64,000 nt of DNA from JANQOH01 sp965243325. Its GTDB lineage: Bacteria > Pseudomonadota > Alphaproteobacteria > UBA7887. A program made the translations under genes and the position numbers. The stretch covers positions 62,001 through 126,000 of the forward strand of contig CBDEUQ010000003.1 of NCBI GenBank assembly GCA_965243325.1, written 5' to 3'. Positions 34,581 to 43,247 of this stretch are shown here, piece by piece. Position 1 is the stretch's first letter. The number at the start of each line of letters is the position of its first letter. The notes below the pieces were generated by a model. It did not search any database, was not told the DNA's origin, and was given only the letters and a program-made list of their open reading frames with translations.

Positions 34581-35860
34581 GGTGACGTAAGAATTTATGT
34601 GTCAGGTGGGAAGGGGGTACTCCCTGTGGTGACGACAACCACAAACAGGAGCACCCCGCATGTCCCAGCAAGCTGCGACGATCATGAGCCTACCCCAGGC
34701 CTTTGAGGTGGTGAAGGAGATGCAGGCAGGCGGACTGGACTGGGGCGAGGGCTACCGCCCGCTCGGCCGCCAGGCGCTGGCCGAGATCATCGAGGGCCGG
34801 ATGGCCGAGGCGGTGGATCGCTGGCTCGACAACCTCGACGCCGGCGCGATGCGCGACCGGCGCAACGGGACCTACCGCCGCTGCCTGCTGAGCGAGCTCG
34901 GCGACATCGAGCTCAACGTGCCGCGCACCCGGCACTTCTGCCCGACCGGGGTTGTGAAGAGCTACGCAAGGCGCGCGCCGGAGATCGACCGTGCCATCCT
35001 GGCCGGCTTCGTGCTGGGGCTTTCGACGCGCAAGGTGGGCGAGGTCCTGCTGGCCCTGCTCGGGCGCCCGGTCTCGGCCGCGACGGTGAGCCGGGTCTCC
35101 AAGACGCTCGACATGGCGGTCGAGGCCTTCCACCGCAGGCCGCTGAAGAACGCCTACAAGGCGCTGATGCTCGACGGCGTGGTGCTGGCCCGCAAGACCG
35201 GCGCCGGCGCGCTCAGGAGGCCGGTCCTGGTGGCGCTCGGCATCCGCCCCGACGGCAAGAAGGAGATCATCGACTTCCATCTCGCCGTCAGCGAAGGCGC
35301 CCGCGAGTGGGAAGTGTTCCTCAACCGGCTGTACCACCGCGGGCTCACCGGCGAAGGCCTTGAGATGATCTGCGTCGATGGCGGCAAGGGCCTGCTGGCT
35401 GCCTTGCCGTTCGTCTATCCCGGCATCCCGGTTCAGAGGTGCTGGGCGCACAAGATGCGCAACATCCTCAACAAGGTCCGCAAGGCCGACCAGGAGGCCG
35501 TCAAGGCCGATGTCCACGCCGTCATGAATGCAAAGAGCCGCCGCAAGGCCCAGAGCGCCGCCCGACGCTTCGCCGACCGCTGGCAAAGCACCTACCCCAA
35601 GGCCGTCGCCTGCCTGCGCAGCGATCTCGACGAGCTGCTCACCTGCTTCCGCTACCGGACCCTCGATGAGCGAAAGCGGGTCAGGACCACCAACGCCATC
35701 GAACGAAGGTTCCGGGAGGTCCGCAGACGAACCCGGCCCATGGGAACCTTCCAGGACCGGACCTCAATGGACCGCGTCCTCTACGCGGTATTCATCCACG
35801 AAAACAAGTCTCAGGGAATCAGCACCCCCGTCTCCCTGACACATAACTCTTGACGTTACC
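34581..35860 (+). mobile_element. IS256-family insertion sequence, 1280 bp
   Basis: Ends are related inverted repeats: GGTGACGTAAGAATTTATGT...(left) and the inverted GGTAACGTCAAGAGTTATGT... (right). It is flanked by an exact 8-bp target duplication TCCGCGCG (34573-34580 and 35861-35868), the size expected for this family. Removing the element and one copy of the duplication restores the reading frame of the host gene, which confirms both borders. Confidence 0.93.
34660..35853 (+). CDS. IS256-family (mutator-type) transposase
   Basis: A 397-residue DDE transposase. It has ALMLDGVVLARK (first Asp, about 168), MICVDGGKGLLAALPFVYPGIPVQRCWAHKMRNIL (second Asp and the C-x2-H signature, about 236-268) and a late TTNAIERRFREVRRRTRPMGTF with the Glu. 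Full length and apparently intact. The start ATG 34660 lies 80 bases inside the left end; the stop overlaps the right terminal repeat. Confidence 0.95.
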   Translation: MSQQAATIMSLPQAFEVVKEMQAGGLDWGEGYRPLGRQALAEIIEGRMAEAVDRWLDNLDAGAMRDRRNGTYRRCLLSELGDIELNVPRTRHFCPTGVVKSYARRAPEIDRAILAGFVLGLSTRKVGEVLLALLGRPVSAATVSRVSKTLDMAVEAFHRRPLKNAYKALMLDGVVLARKTGAGALRRPVLVALGIRPDGKKEIIDFHLAVSEGAREWEVFLNRLYHRGLTGEGLEMICVDGGKGLLAALPFVYPGIPVQRCWAHKMRNILNKVRKADQEAVKADVHAVMNAKSRRKAQSAARRFADRWQSTYPKAVACLRSDLDELLTCFRYRTLDERKRVRTTNAIERRFREVRRRTRPMGTFQDRTSMDRVLYAVFIHENKSQGISTPVSLTHNS

Positions 35861-36102
35861 TCCGCGCGCTTGCCCTTGTACTCCCATGCGAAGAAGCCGC
35901 GCTTCCACACATCGGCCCAGCCGTCGCCGCCGGTGTCCTTGCGCGCGCCGCGTTCGAAGCAGTACCGCTCGCCCGCCGGATCCGCGTCCGTCGGCGTCAG
36001 TTCGCCCAGCATTCGGCAGAGATCGTTGAAGTGCGACTGCGACGCCGAGCGTTCCTTCAACTCCGACGCCCGCCACTTCGCGATGAACTCGCCCGGCGTC
36101 AT

Positions 36103-36620
36103 GGCGTGGGTCGCGCACGCGGTTGGCGACGCCAACGAATCAATCGTTCGTGCGGTGCCGAGCGGTTCATCGGGCAATGTTTCCTGTTTCCGTCCCGTTC
36201 GAATCAACATGCAGCCGCCGGGCGAGAGTGACAAGCACGGTGCCGGGCTGCGGTCGATCATCACGGATGCGGCGGCGAAGCGTCCAGCGCCGCACCGTTC
36301 GCGGCGACCGATCCGGTGCGCAAGGTGTGAACGCACCCTGCGTCGGGCTCTGCATCGGCGGCGACGCCGCACCGACCGTCTTGCAGTCCGCGGCTTCGGT
36401 CATCACCCCCAATGCGGAGCGGTAACATGTGCAGAGGACTCGTCGGCACCGCACGCCGTCTGCGCGGCGGCGCATGACTGTCGGCAGCCATCGGGCGAGT
36501 GCGATGCGCGAGGTGTGCAAAAGCGCCCTCGCCGGTTTGCTTCGCGTCCGCCGTTCTGTTACCTGTGCCCCAAGGAAGGCGACGCGGAGCGCGTTCACGG
36601 ATCGTTGGCCGGTCGCCTCG
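36103..36620. other. gene-free stretch before border module J2
   Basis: About 520 bases upstream of the disrupted restriction gene and before the repeated border. It presumably holds the promoter of the minus-strand restriction gene. No frame shows a start, ribosome-binding site and composition that I would trust. Confidence 0.5.
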
Positions 36621-36750
36621 CTCAAGCGCCGCGATGGCTTGAACTCCCTGTCGTTGCAGGGTTTGCGCCAGATCGCGGATACGGCAGAGGTTGTTTTGTC
36701 CGACCGCCCGGAGGGCGGGAGTTCTCACACACCTGCCGCATTGACAATGC
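36621..36750 (+). repeat. border module J2 (two hairpins around ACACCTGCC)
   Basis: CTCAAGCGCCG (36621-36631), then the hairpin CCGCCC-GGA-GGGCGG, a 10-nt linker GAGTTCTCAC, the constant ACACCTGCC (36729-36737) and the dyad GCATT-GAC-AATGC (36738-36750). Spacing between the two constant blocks is 108 nt (107 in J1, 106 in J3). It lies 171 bases before twin integrase pair 3. Confidence 0.7.
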
Positions 36751-36921
36751 ACTTTCCGGTCACGCTCGCCGTCGCATGAGAAGGCGGAAACTCCCTTAGA
36801 TACGGGGCCTTACAGGTCCATCCCGCTCGCACCGCCGCGCGGCTTCCCTGGAGAAACGCCGCCGCGACCGCTTCCTATTTGACGGCCCGGTCGCGGCGGC
36901 CCGAACAGGGAGCCGCACACC

Positions 36922-38112
36922 GTGACCGATCAGCCCAAGTCCACCTTCGCCCGGCGCATTCGCGCCGCCAAGCCGCGAGACAAGCGATACGCCATCCGCG
37001 ACGACGTGATCCCCGGCCTGATGCTTCGCGTCCATCCGGGCGGCGAGCGCACATTCGTCCTCGAACGCCGCGTGCGCCGCCGCGTGCGGTTCGCGACCAT
37101 CGGCCCCGCCGCTCTGGTTTCGGTGCCCGAAGCCCGCGACAAGGCCCGTGATCTCATTGCCGGGTTCCTCGACATGCCCGCAAAGACGAACGGGCCGAGG
37201 ACGCCCGGACTGGCGATGACCGCGTTCGCCGCCGAGTTCATCGACCGTCACGCCCACCAGTGGAAGCCCCGGACTCTGGAAACCAATCGGCACGTCATCG
37301 ACAAACACATCCTGCCCGCCTTCGCTCACATGACCGTTGACGAGATCGCCGTCGAGCACGTCAGGGATTGGTTCGCGTCCATGGCGGAGCGTCCCGGCAT
37401 CGCCAACCGCAGCGTTCCGGTGCTGTCCGTCATGATGCGGATGGCCGAGCTTTGGGGATACCGCGCCCACAATACCAACCCCTGCAAGAACACGAGGCGC
37501 TACCGGATGCAGACGAAGGAGCGGTTCCTGACGGCGGATGAGATGGCCCGGCTCAATTCGGTGCTCACCCGAGACGAGTTCTATTGCCCGCATGTCGTCG
37601 CCATCGTTCGCCTGCTGATGCTGACCGGCTGCCGCTTCGGTGAGATCGCCGCGCTCGAATGGGACTGGATCAAGGACAAGCGCATCCACCTTCCCGACTC
37701 GAAGTCGGGGCCGCGCACGGTCTGGCTGTCGAGCGCCGCGCGCACGGTGATCGACGCGATCCCGCGCCACAGCGCGGATTGCCCGTATCTGTTTCCGGCC
37801 CGTCCGCCGACGCGGCCCATCGACAGTCTCAACACCCATTGGGACCGCATCCGGCGGGAAGCGGGACTGTCCGACGTGCGGCTTCACGACCTCCGGCACA
37901 CTTGGGCTTCGGTCGCTGCCATGAACGGCGTGGACATGGTGACCATCGCCAAGCTTCTCGGTCATGCGCTGGTGGAGACCACGGAGCGCTACACCCATCT
38001 GTCCGACCGGTCCGTCGCGGACGCCGCCGACCGCGTATCGAACCGAATCGGTGCGGCCCTGGCCGGAAGGGGCGCGGAGCATGAGGGAGGGTGCGATCAT
38101 GCCCAGGGTTGA
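36922..38112 (+). CDS. tyrosine recombinase, first of twin pair 3
   Basis: A 396-residue integrase starting with GTG at 36922 behind AGGGAG. DUF4102-like arm (VIPGLMLRVHPGGERTFVLERR), core-binding domain (HQWKPRTLETNRHVIDKHILPAFA), and catalytic LTGCRFGEI, HDLRHTWAS, LLGHA and Tyr in TTERYTHLSD. It is the counterpart of the gene at 26365. Its 3' end overlaps the second integrase gene by 14 nt. Confidence 0.9.
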   Translation: MTDQPKSTFARRIRAAKPRDKRYAIRDDVIPGLMLRVHPGGERTFVLERRVRRRVRFATIGPAALVSVPEARDKARDLIAGFLDMPAKTNGPRTPGLAMTAFAAEFIDRHAHQWKPRTLETNRHVIDKHILPAFAHMTVDEIAVEHVRDWFASMAERPGIANRSVPVLSVMMRMAELWGYRAHNTNPCKNTRRYRMQTKERFLTADEMARLNSVLTRDEFYCPHVVAIVRLLMLTGCRFGEIAALEWDWIKDKRIHLPDSKSGPRTVWLSSAARTVIDAIPRHSADCPYLFPARPPTRPIDSLNTHWDRIRREAGLSDVRLHDLRHTWASVAAMNGVDMVTIAKLLGHALVETTERYTHLSDRSVADAADRVSNRIGAALAGRGAEHEGGCDHAQG

Positions 38113-39271
38113 CCTCACGCCGCGTCTCGCCCGCGAGAGCAGGGCGGGAGACCGCGAGACGTTCCTGTTCGACCGCTCCCTGCCCGGCTTCGGGCTGCGC
38201 ATCCATCCCTCGGGCCGGAAGGTCTGGATCGTGCAGGCGCGCATCGAGGGGCGAAGCCGCCGCATCGTGATCGCCCGTCACGGCGAGATGGAGCTTGCGG
38301 AGGCCCGCCGCCGCGCTCGCGACATGCTGGCGCGCATCCGCGCGGGGGAGAACCCCGCCGGGGACATCCAGAGGGAGAAGGAGACGCCGACCTTCCGCGA
38401 GTTTGCGGACGAGTATCTGCGGCGCTCCGATCCGCACTGGAAGCCGTCGGGCCGCAAGACCGTCCGAATCTATCTCAAGGCTCGCATCCTGCCGGCGTTC
38501 GGCAAGATGCCGCTGGACCGCATCGAACCCGAAGACGTGGCCGCATGGTTCGACGCGGCGAGCAGGGAGAAGCCCGGCGCGGCGAACCGGGCGCTCGACA
38601 TACTCCGATCCATGATGTTTCGGGCCGAGGAATGGGGATTGCGCGAGCGCGGCGCGAATCCCTGCCTCGGGGTCAGGATGAACGCGAAGAAGCCGGTCGC
38701 GCGGTTTCTCGATACGCAGGAGCTTGGGCGCTTGGGGCGCGCGCTCGACGCGCACGAGGCCGAATGGCCCGAGTTCGTGGCCGCCGTCCGTTTGCTTGCA
38801 CTCACCGGCTGCCGGAGAAGCGAGATACTGAATCTGCGCTGGCGGGACATCGGAGACGATGCCATCAGCTTGAAGGACGGGAAGACCGGCCCGCGCACGG
38901 TGCCGCTGGGCGAGGCCGCGCGAGCGCTGATCGCTTCGCTGCCCCGTGCGCGGAATACGCAAGCATTCCTGTTTCCTCCATACGCGCAGGGGCGAGGTGA
39001 ATGGAGGCTCATGGCACGCTGGCGCTCGGTCTGCGAAGACGCCCGTCTCGGAGCGCTTCGCCTGCACGATCTCCGGCATACCGCAGCCAGTCAGGCCGTC
39101 ATGGCGGGAGAGAATCTGCCGCTGGTCGGGAAGTTGCTTGGACACCGAAGGCACGAGACCACCGCCGGCTACGCCCACCTTGCCGACGATCATCTGGTCG
39201 AGGCGGCGGAGAAGGTCGGGACGCTCATCGCCGAGGCGATGCACAATGGCTCGATTGTCAATCCAGAATGA
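38099..39271 (+). CDS. tyrosine recombinase, second of twin pair 3
   Basis: A 390-residue integrase: arm domain FLFDRSLPGFGLRIHPSGRK, core-binding domain, NAKKPVARFLDTQEL linker (as in the gene at 27506) and catalytic LTGCRRSEI, HDLRHTAAS, LLGHR and Tyr in TTAGYAHLADD. I chose ATG 38099 over ATG 38081 because GGGAGGG sits just before it. The stop overlaps a convergent small membrane-protein gene by 14 nt. Confidence 0.9.
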   Translation: MPRVDLTPRLARESRAGDRETFLFDRSLPGFGLRIHPSGRKVWIVQARIEGRSRRIVIARHGEMELAEARRRARDMLARIRAGENPAGDIQREKETPTFREFADEYLRRSDPHWKPSGRKTVRIYLKARILPAFGKMPLDRIEPEDVAAWFDAASREKPGAANRALDILRSMMFRAEEWGLRERGANPCLGVRMNAKKPVARFLDTQELGRLGRALDAHEAEWPEFVAAVRLLALTGCRRSEILNLRWRDIGDDAISLKDGKTGPRTVPLGEAARALIASLPRARNTQAFLFPPYAQGRGEWRLMARWRSVCEDARLGALRLHDLRHTAASQAVMAGENLPLVGKLLGHRRHETTAGYAHLADDHLVEAAEKVGTLIAEAMHNGSIVNPE

Positions 39272-39512
39272 CCGTACCCACGATCTGCAACACGAACCCC
39301 AGGACCAAGCAAACCAACCCAGAACGCGACAGGTAAGCAAATCTCCGTTGCGCTCGTGGGTCGGCAGGTGCCGGGCCTATGCCCGGCCACCTAAGCACAC
39401 CCGCATCCCTATCGTCGGGGTATCCGCTGGGTAGCCCATAGCGATAGAGAAGAATGACTCCGGCAATGTCGAGACCAAGACCCAGGCAAATCAACAATTT
39501 GCTTGAAGTCAT
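39258..39512 (-). CDS. small membrane protein, 84 aa
   Basis: Two hydrophobic helices: KLLICLGLGLDIAGVILLY (about 5-23) and LVCLVLGFVLQIVGTVIL near the C-terminus. They are joined by a 40-residue polar loop (YGLPSGYPDDRDAGVLRWPG). ATG 39512 has GGAAGGG upstream; the longer frame from 39545 lacks support. Small proteins of this shape are often annotated as hypothetical. It converges on the integrase pair. Confidence 0.55.
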   Translation of the reverse strand: MTSSKLLICLGLGLDIAGVILLYRYGLPSGYPDDRDAGVLRWPGIGPAPADPRAQRRFAYLSRSGLVCLVLGFVLQIVGTVILD

Positions 39513-39569
39513 CACTTGGTTGTCCCTTCCAACAGGCATCGACAAGCCATGTCGTTTCAGCTTTCCCCG

Positions 39570-40403
39570 CTATTCCTTGCTTTCTGGTTCATTGTCAGAT
39601 TCGCTCTTGAGTGACGGCAAGTCCGAGAACGAAATCTTGCACAAGTCGCCCTCCGGCGTATGCGCCCGCTCCGCTACCCGGCGGATTATCGCCTTCAACG
39701 CCCGATCCAGAAAATGGCGTTCCTTCGGAGTCAATGGTTGAGCCGTGCCCTCCCGCTTTCTCGCCTCTCCTTCTCCCCTCGAAGTCGATAGGTGCCCGAT
39801 TTCGTTCAGCACCCTTTCGTCGATCCCGAACCGTTGGGCGGCTGCCTTACGCTTGGAACGAAGTCTTCTCCGTTCTGCGCTCTTTTGTGCCGGGGGGTCT
39901 TCCAACATAGACAGACAGAAGTACGCGACGCTCGGGAGAAATTCATGCCTGCCACGATAACCGAGGTATCGCTGATGCATGGTCTCGGCATCTGGATTGA
40001 GCGCTATGTCTGATGGTGGCGGAGGGTATTTGCGGACTGACGTTGTGAGTTTCGCCGAACCCGTGCCTTGAATTTCGAGCTTTCCACTAAGCCTGATTTC
40101 GCCCGGTGTCGGATTCCTATCAGTAATCTCCGCCTTCTCGAATACCAACCTGAACGAATCGGAGTTTCCGTACTTCAGCGTTGCGTCGAATTCCCACACA
40201 CGAATGTATTCCGCGAGAGCTTCCCTCGCTTGTTCCCCGGTGGCGAAGTGTTCCTTGAGTTCAAACTTCGCTTTTCGATCTTCAACTGTCAGACGGAATC
40301 CCGATTCTTCTCGATAAAGGGACTCGGCCTCGCTGTAGTCAATCGTATCGCCGTGATCGATTCGGTAATGCAGAGCTACCACGTGAGGATCGTTCATCAT
40401 CAA
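39570..40403 (-). CDS. unknown protein coupled to a type IIG restriction gene
   Basis: A 277-residue, charged protein. The N-terminal half is strand-rich (FRLTVEDRKAKFELKEHFATG, SDSFRLVFEKAEITDRNPTPGEIRLSGKLEIQGTG). The C-terminal half is helical and basic (SAERRRLRSKRKAAAQRFG, PLTPKERHFLDRALKAIIRRVAERA). I do not recognise it. It starts 6 nt after the stop of the type IIG gene, on the same strand, so it is almost certainly co-expressed with it and Mrr. A role as a specificity, control or accessory factor is possible but unproven. Confidence 0.6.
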   Translation of the reverse strand: MMMNDPHVVALHYRIDHGDTIDYSEAESLYREESGFRLTVEDRKAKFELKEHFATGEQAREALAEYIRVWEFDATLKYGNSDSFRLVFEKAEITDRNPTPGEIRLSGKLEIQGTGSAKLTTSVRKYPPPPSDIALNPDAETMHQRYLGYRGRHEFLPSVAYFCLSMLEDPPAQKSAERRRLRSKRKAAAQRFGIDERVLNEIGHLSTSRGEGEARKREGTAQPLTPKERHFLDRALKAIIRRVAERAHTPEGDLCKISFSDLPSLKSESDNEPESKE

Positions 40404-40409
40404 CCTCGG

Positions 40410-43241
40410 TCAACGTCCTACAAGGCTGGTGCGTCTTCCGCCGGACCGACCCAGCCGCCTCTTCCTGAGTACCACGTTTTTCGCTGACTCCAGCGGTGCG
40501 CGCATCTTCTCATACAGCATGAACAGATGCTCGAACCGCTCGCGCTCGGACGCGAACCCGCCGCGCCTGTAGAGCCGGTCCACCGTGCGGTCGAGCGCCT
40601 GATGCGCCTGGCGCAGGTCCGGCGGCATCAGGTCCGGGTCGTAGAGATCGGCCAAGGTCGCGCCCGGATGCGCGGCGCGGGCATCGAGCACGGCCTGTGC
40701 GAGGGGTTCCAGTTTCGACAGGTCCGCGTCCTTGGGCGGCAGCGGGAATGTGTTGTAGACGACGCCGACTGAATACATGTAATCGCTTTTCATGCGTCCG
40801 GTTATTGCTCGCATCCACGCCATGTGCATGGCCGAGGTGAGCAGCGCAAAATCCGTGAGCGAGGCATCCGTCAGCAGACGGAGCTTGTCGCTTGGAATAA
40901 CCGGCGGCTCCAGCCAGCCGATAGGCGCGTATTCGCGGCGCTCCGAACTGACTTGCGGGATGACCAGAAACGGCGCGGTAGGGATGACGTTGACGTGATA
41001 GAGAGTTGGGGTTGCCGCGATCTTTCGCGTCGGTGCGCTCTTGCTGGCCTCCCGGTAAGCGCGGACAGCAGCAATTCTCTCCCGCACCCTCGGCAGCCGC
41101 GCCAGCACTTCCGGCTCCGCGTCGTGGAGCGCCAGAATCCATCGCTCGCCGCCTTGCAAGTATTCCCTCGCCCCGATGAACGGTCGGAGCCAAGGTGCGG
41201 CGTCCGGCTCCGCATCCAGAAATGCGGCGCGTTCCGCCGCGCTGAAAATGAAGTTGCCTTCGTCAATGGGCTTGGAGCCAGTTATCAATCTCCCTGTCCC
41301 GTTGATCGGCGCGCTTTCCTCCCGCACCACCAGATGGGGGTCGGACAGCCCGCCTGCGTCGAACAGGTAGGGCGACAGCGCCGCGTGGCGGCTTTCCTCC
41401 GGCTCGCCATTGATGTCGGGATAGCTGAACAGCCGCTTGTCAGCGCGCACGGCCTCCCGCCGGTCGAGGCCGAGAATGACGACATGCACATGCGCCTTCC
41501 CGCGCGCGTCCGACCCCCACGCGAAGGTCCGGTGCGCGAACGCGATCTCAAGCCCGCAGCGCCCGAACAGGACCGGCCATAGCTGCGCGACCTGCTCGCC
41601 CTGCGTGATCGAATTGGTCGCGACGAAGCCGATCCGGGCATCGCCGCCCTTCACATACTCCCCCGCCTTGATGAACCACGCGGCGACGTAATCGAGCGTC
41701 CCGCCGCTCTTGCCTAGCGCCGCGATCCCGCGCACTTGCGTGCGCTGGTCCGCCGTCTGGAACTTCGCGCCCACGAACGGCGGATTGCCAAGCACGAACG
41801 AGCAATCGCCCGGCGGCAGCAGATCGGACCAGTCGGTTTCCAGCGCGTTGCCGTGGACGATCTGCGGCGACTTCTCAAGCGGGATACGGACGAAGGTCTG
41901 GCCGAATTCCAGACTCAGCCGGTTATTCATGATGTGGTCCATCATCCACAGCGCGGTCTCCGCGATGCGGGCCGGGAACTCGCCAAGCTCGATTCCGTAG
42001 AACCGGTCCACGTCCACCACCGACTGCCACGCGGCATCGAGCACCGCCTGCCCGGTCGCGGCGGTCGCGTCCTGAATCTCGCGGATGACGTCGATTTCGA
42101 GCATCCGCAATTCCCGGTAGGCGATGATGAGGAAGTTGCCGCAGCCGCACGCCGGATCGAAGAATGTCAAGCCGCCGAGCTTCGCCTGAAACTGCCGGAA
42201 CGCCGCGAGACGGCCCCGGCCCCGCCGCGCCCGTACCCGCTCGAACTCGGCCCGCAGGTCGTCCATGAACAGCGGCTCGATCACCTTGAGGATGTTCTTC
42301 TCGGTCGTGTAGTGCGCCCCTTGTGCCCGGCGCTCCTTCGGGTCCATCACCGACTGGAACAGCGCACCGAAGATCGCGGGCGAGATGTTCGACCAGTCGA
42401 ACCGGCAGGCATCCAGCAGCGCCCCGCGCATCGCCGCGTCGAACGAGAACGTCCGCAGGTGTCCCTTGAACAGGTCGCCGTTGACGTAGGGGAACCGCGC
42501 AAGATCCTCGTCGAGCGTTGCCGCGCGCTCGTCCTCCGGCGTGTCGAGCACTTCGAACAGTTGCGCGAGCCACGGCCCGAGATCGGCCCCGTCCTCGCCC
42601 GTTCGCGTCTCGATGAAGTCGAGGAAGATGTCGCGCGGCTCGAATACCCCGGTGTCGTCGGCGAACATGCAGAACACGACGCGCACGAGGAAGCGTTCCA
42701 GATCGTGGCCCCGGTGTCCGGCATCGGCAAGCGCGTCGTGCAGCCGCCCGACCAGCTCGGCGGCCTCGATGTTCGCCGGATCCTGGTCGCGGAACGTCCG
42801 GCGCTGCACCCCGAGGATGAAGCCGAACGCCTCGACATGCGCGGGCAGGTCCGCGAGCGGGAAGGCCACGGTCTCGCGCTCGTCGAGATCGTGAAGCTCG
42901 AAGGTCTGGAAGTCGCTTACCAGAATGAAGCGCGGGCGCTCGCGTTCCGGCAGCGCGTCGAAATACTCCCCGGCCTGTTCGTAAGCCTTGCGGAGATCGC
43001 GCCCGGCGCTCTTCTGTTCGACGAGCAGTACGCCCGGCCAGAACAGGTCGATGAAGCCTGAGCGATTGTTGAGCTTGGCGACATGCGCCTCGTAGCGCGC
43101 CACGCTCCGGCGCTGAACCCCGAACACCCGGAAAAAGGCGTTGTAGAAGCTCTGCGTCTCGCCCCTCTCGCGGGCCATGTCCTTCCAGTCTTCCGCGAAG
43201 ACGGCGGCGCGGGCGCGGACCTCGTTCCACGACAGGCGCAC
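40410..43241 (-). CDS. MmeI-like type IIG restriction enzyme/adenine methyltransferase
   Basis: A 943-residue single-chain enzyme. It has a PD-(D/E)xK-like nuclease start (FIDLFWPGVLLVEQKSAGRDL, Asp at about 65, E-x-K at about 74-76) and a helical linker with FLVRVVFCMFADDTGVFEP. The methyltransferase has LTFFDPACGCGNFLIIAYREL (SAM motif, about 360), FYGIELGEFPARIAETALWMMDH and VLGNPPFVGAK (catalytic NPPF), and a C-terminal target-recognition region follows. It cuts outside, and methylates within, its recognition site if active. It resembles the broken gene at 31950-36102 throughout. Between mrr (7 nt) and the unknown gene (6 nt). Confidence 0.87.
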   Translation of the reverse strand: MRLSWNEVRARAAVFAEDWKDMARERGETQSFYNAFFRVFGVQRRSVARYEAHVAKLNNRSGFIDLFWPGVLLVEQKSAGRDLRKAYEQAGEYFDALPERERPRFILVSDFQTFELHDLDERETVAFPLADLPAHVEAFGFILGVQRRTFRDQDPANIEAAELVGRLHDALADAGHRGHDLERFLVRVVFCMFADDTGVFEPRDIFLDFIETRTGEDGADLGPWLAQLFEVLDTPEDERAATLDEDLARFPYVNGDLFKGHLRTFSFDAAMRGALLDACRFDWSNISPAIFGALFQSVMDPKERRAQGAHYTTEKNILKVIEPLFMDDLRAEFERVRARRGRGRLAAFRQFQAKLGGLTFFDPACGCGNFLIIAYRELRMLEIDVIREIQDATAATGQAVLDAAWQSVVDVDRFYGIELGEFPARIAETALWMMDHIMNNRLSLEFGQTFVRIPLEKSPQIVHGNALETDWSDLLPPGDCSFVLGNPPFVGAKFQTADQRTQVRGIAALGKSGGTLDYVAAWFIKAGEYVKGGDARIGFVATNSITQGEQVAQLWPVLFGRCGLEIAFAHRTFAWGSDARGKAHVHVVILGLDRREAVRADKRLFSYPDINGEPEESRHAALSPYLFDAGGLSDPHLVVREESAPINGTGRLITGSKPIDEGNFIFSAAERAAFLDAEPDAAPWLRPFIGAREYLQGGERWILALHDAEPEVLARLPRVRERIAAVRAYREASKSAPTRKIAATPTLYHVNVIPTAPFLVIPQVSSERREYAPIGWLEPPVIPSDKLRLLTDASLTDFALLTSAMHMAWMRAITGRMKSDYMYSVGVVYNTFPLPPKDADLSKLEPLAQAVLDARAAHPGATLADLYDPDLMPPDLRQAHQALDRTVDRLYRRGGFASERERFEHLFMLYEKMRAPLESAKNVVLRKRRLGRSGGRRTSLVGR

Positions 43242-43247
43242 GACTTA

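Larger units (their letters stand above)
31950..36102 (-). pseudogene. MmeI-like type IIG restriction-modification gene, split by an IS256-family insertion
   Basis: The N-terminal piece (36102 to 35861) encodes MTPGEFIAKWRASELKERS... and the nuclease motif FFAWEYKGKRA (E-x-K of a PD-(D/E)xK site). The frame resumes at 34580 with the continuation into DLDAAFNQLRQYALALENPP. It includes DPACGSGNFLYLAL (SAM motif), VIGNPPF (N6-adenine catalytic motif) and a long target-recognition part, ending at 31950. Joined, the product would be about 950 residues, like its relative at 40410. The 1280-bp insertion falls right after the nuclease motif, so the enzyme is inactive as a whole. The 3' piece (from 34550) could still yield a methyltransferase-like fragment. 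Confidence 0.85.
26164..36740 (+). mobile_element. candidate twin-integrase element 1 (restriction cargo)
   Basis: Bounded by the shared border modules J1 and J2. It starts with two overlapping integrase genes reading inward and carries a small protein, a metalloprotease-like lipoprotein, a cyclase-like protein and a type IIG restriction-modification gene broken by an IS. Its extent is inferred from the repeated borders; exact crossover points are not known. Confidence 0.45.
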
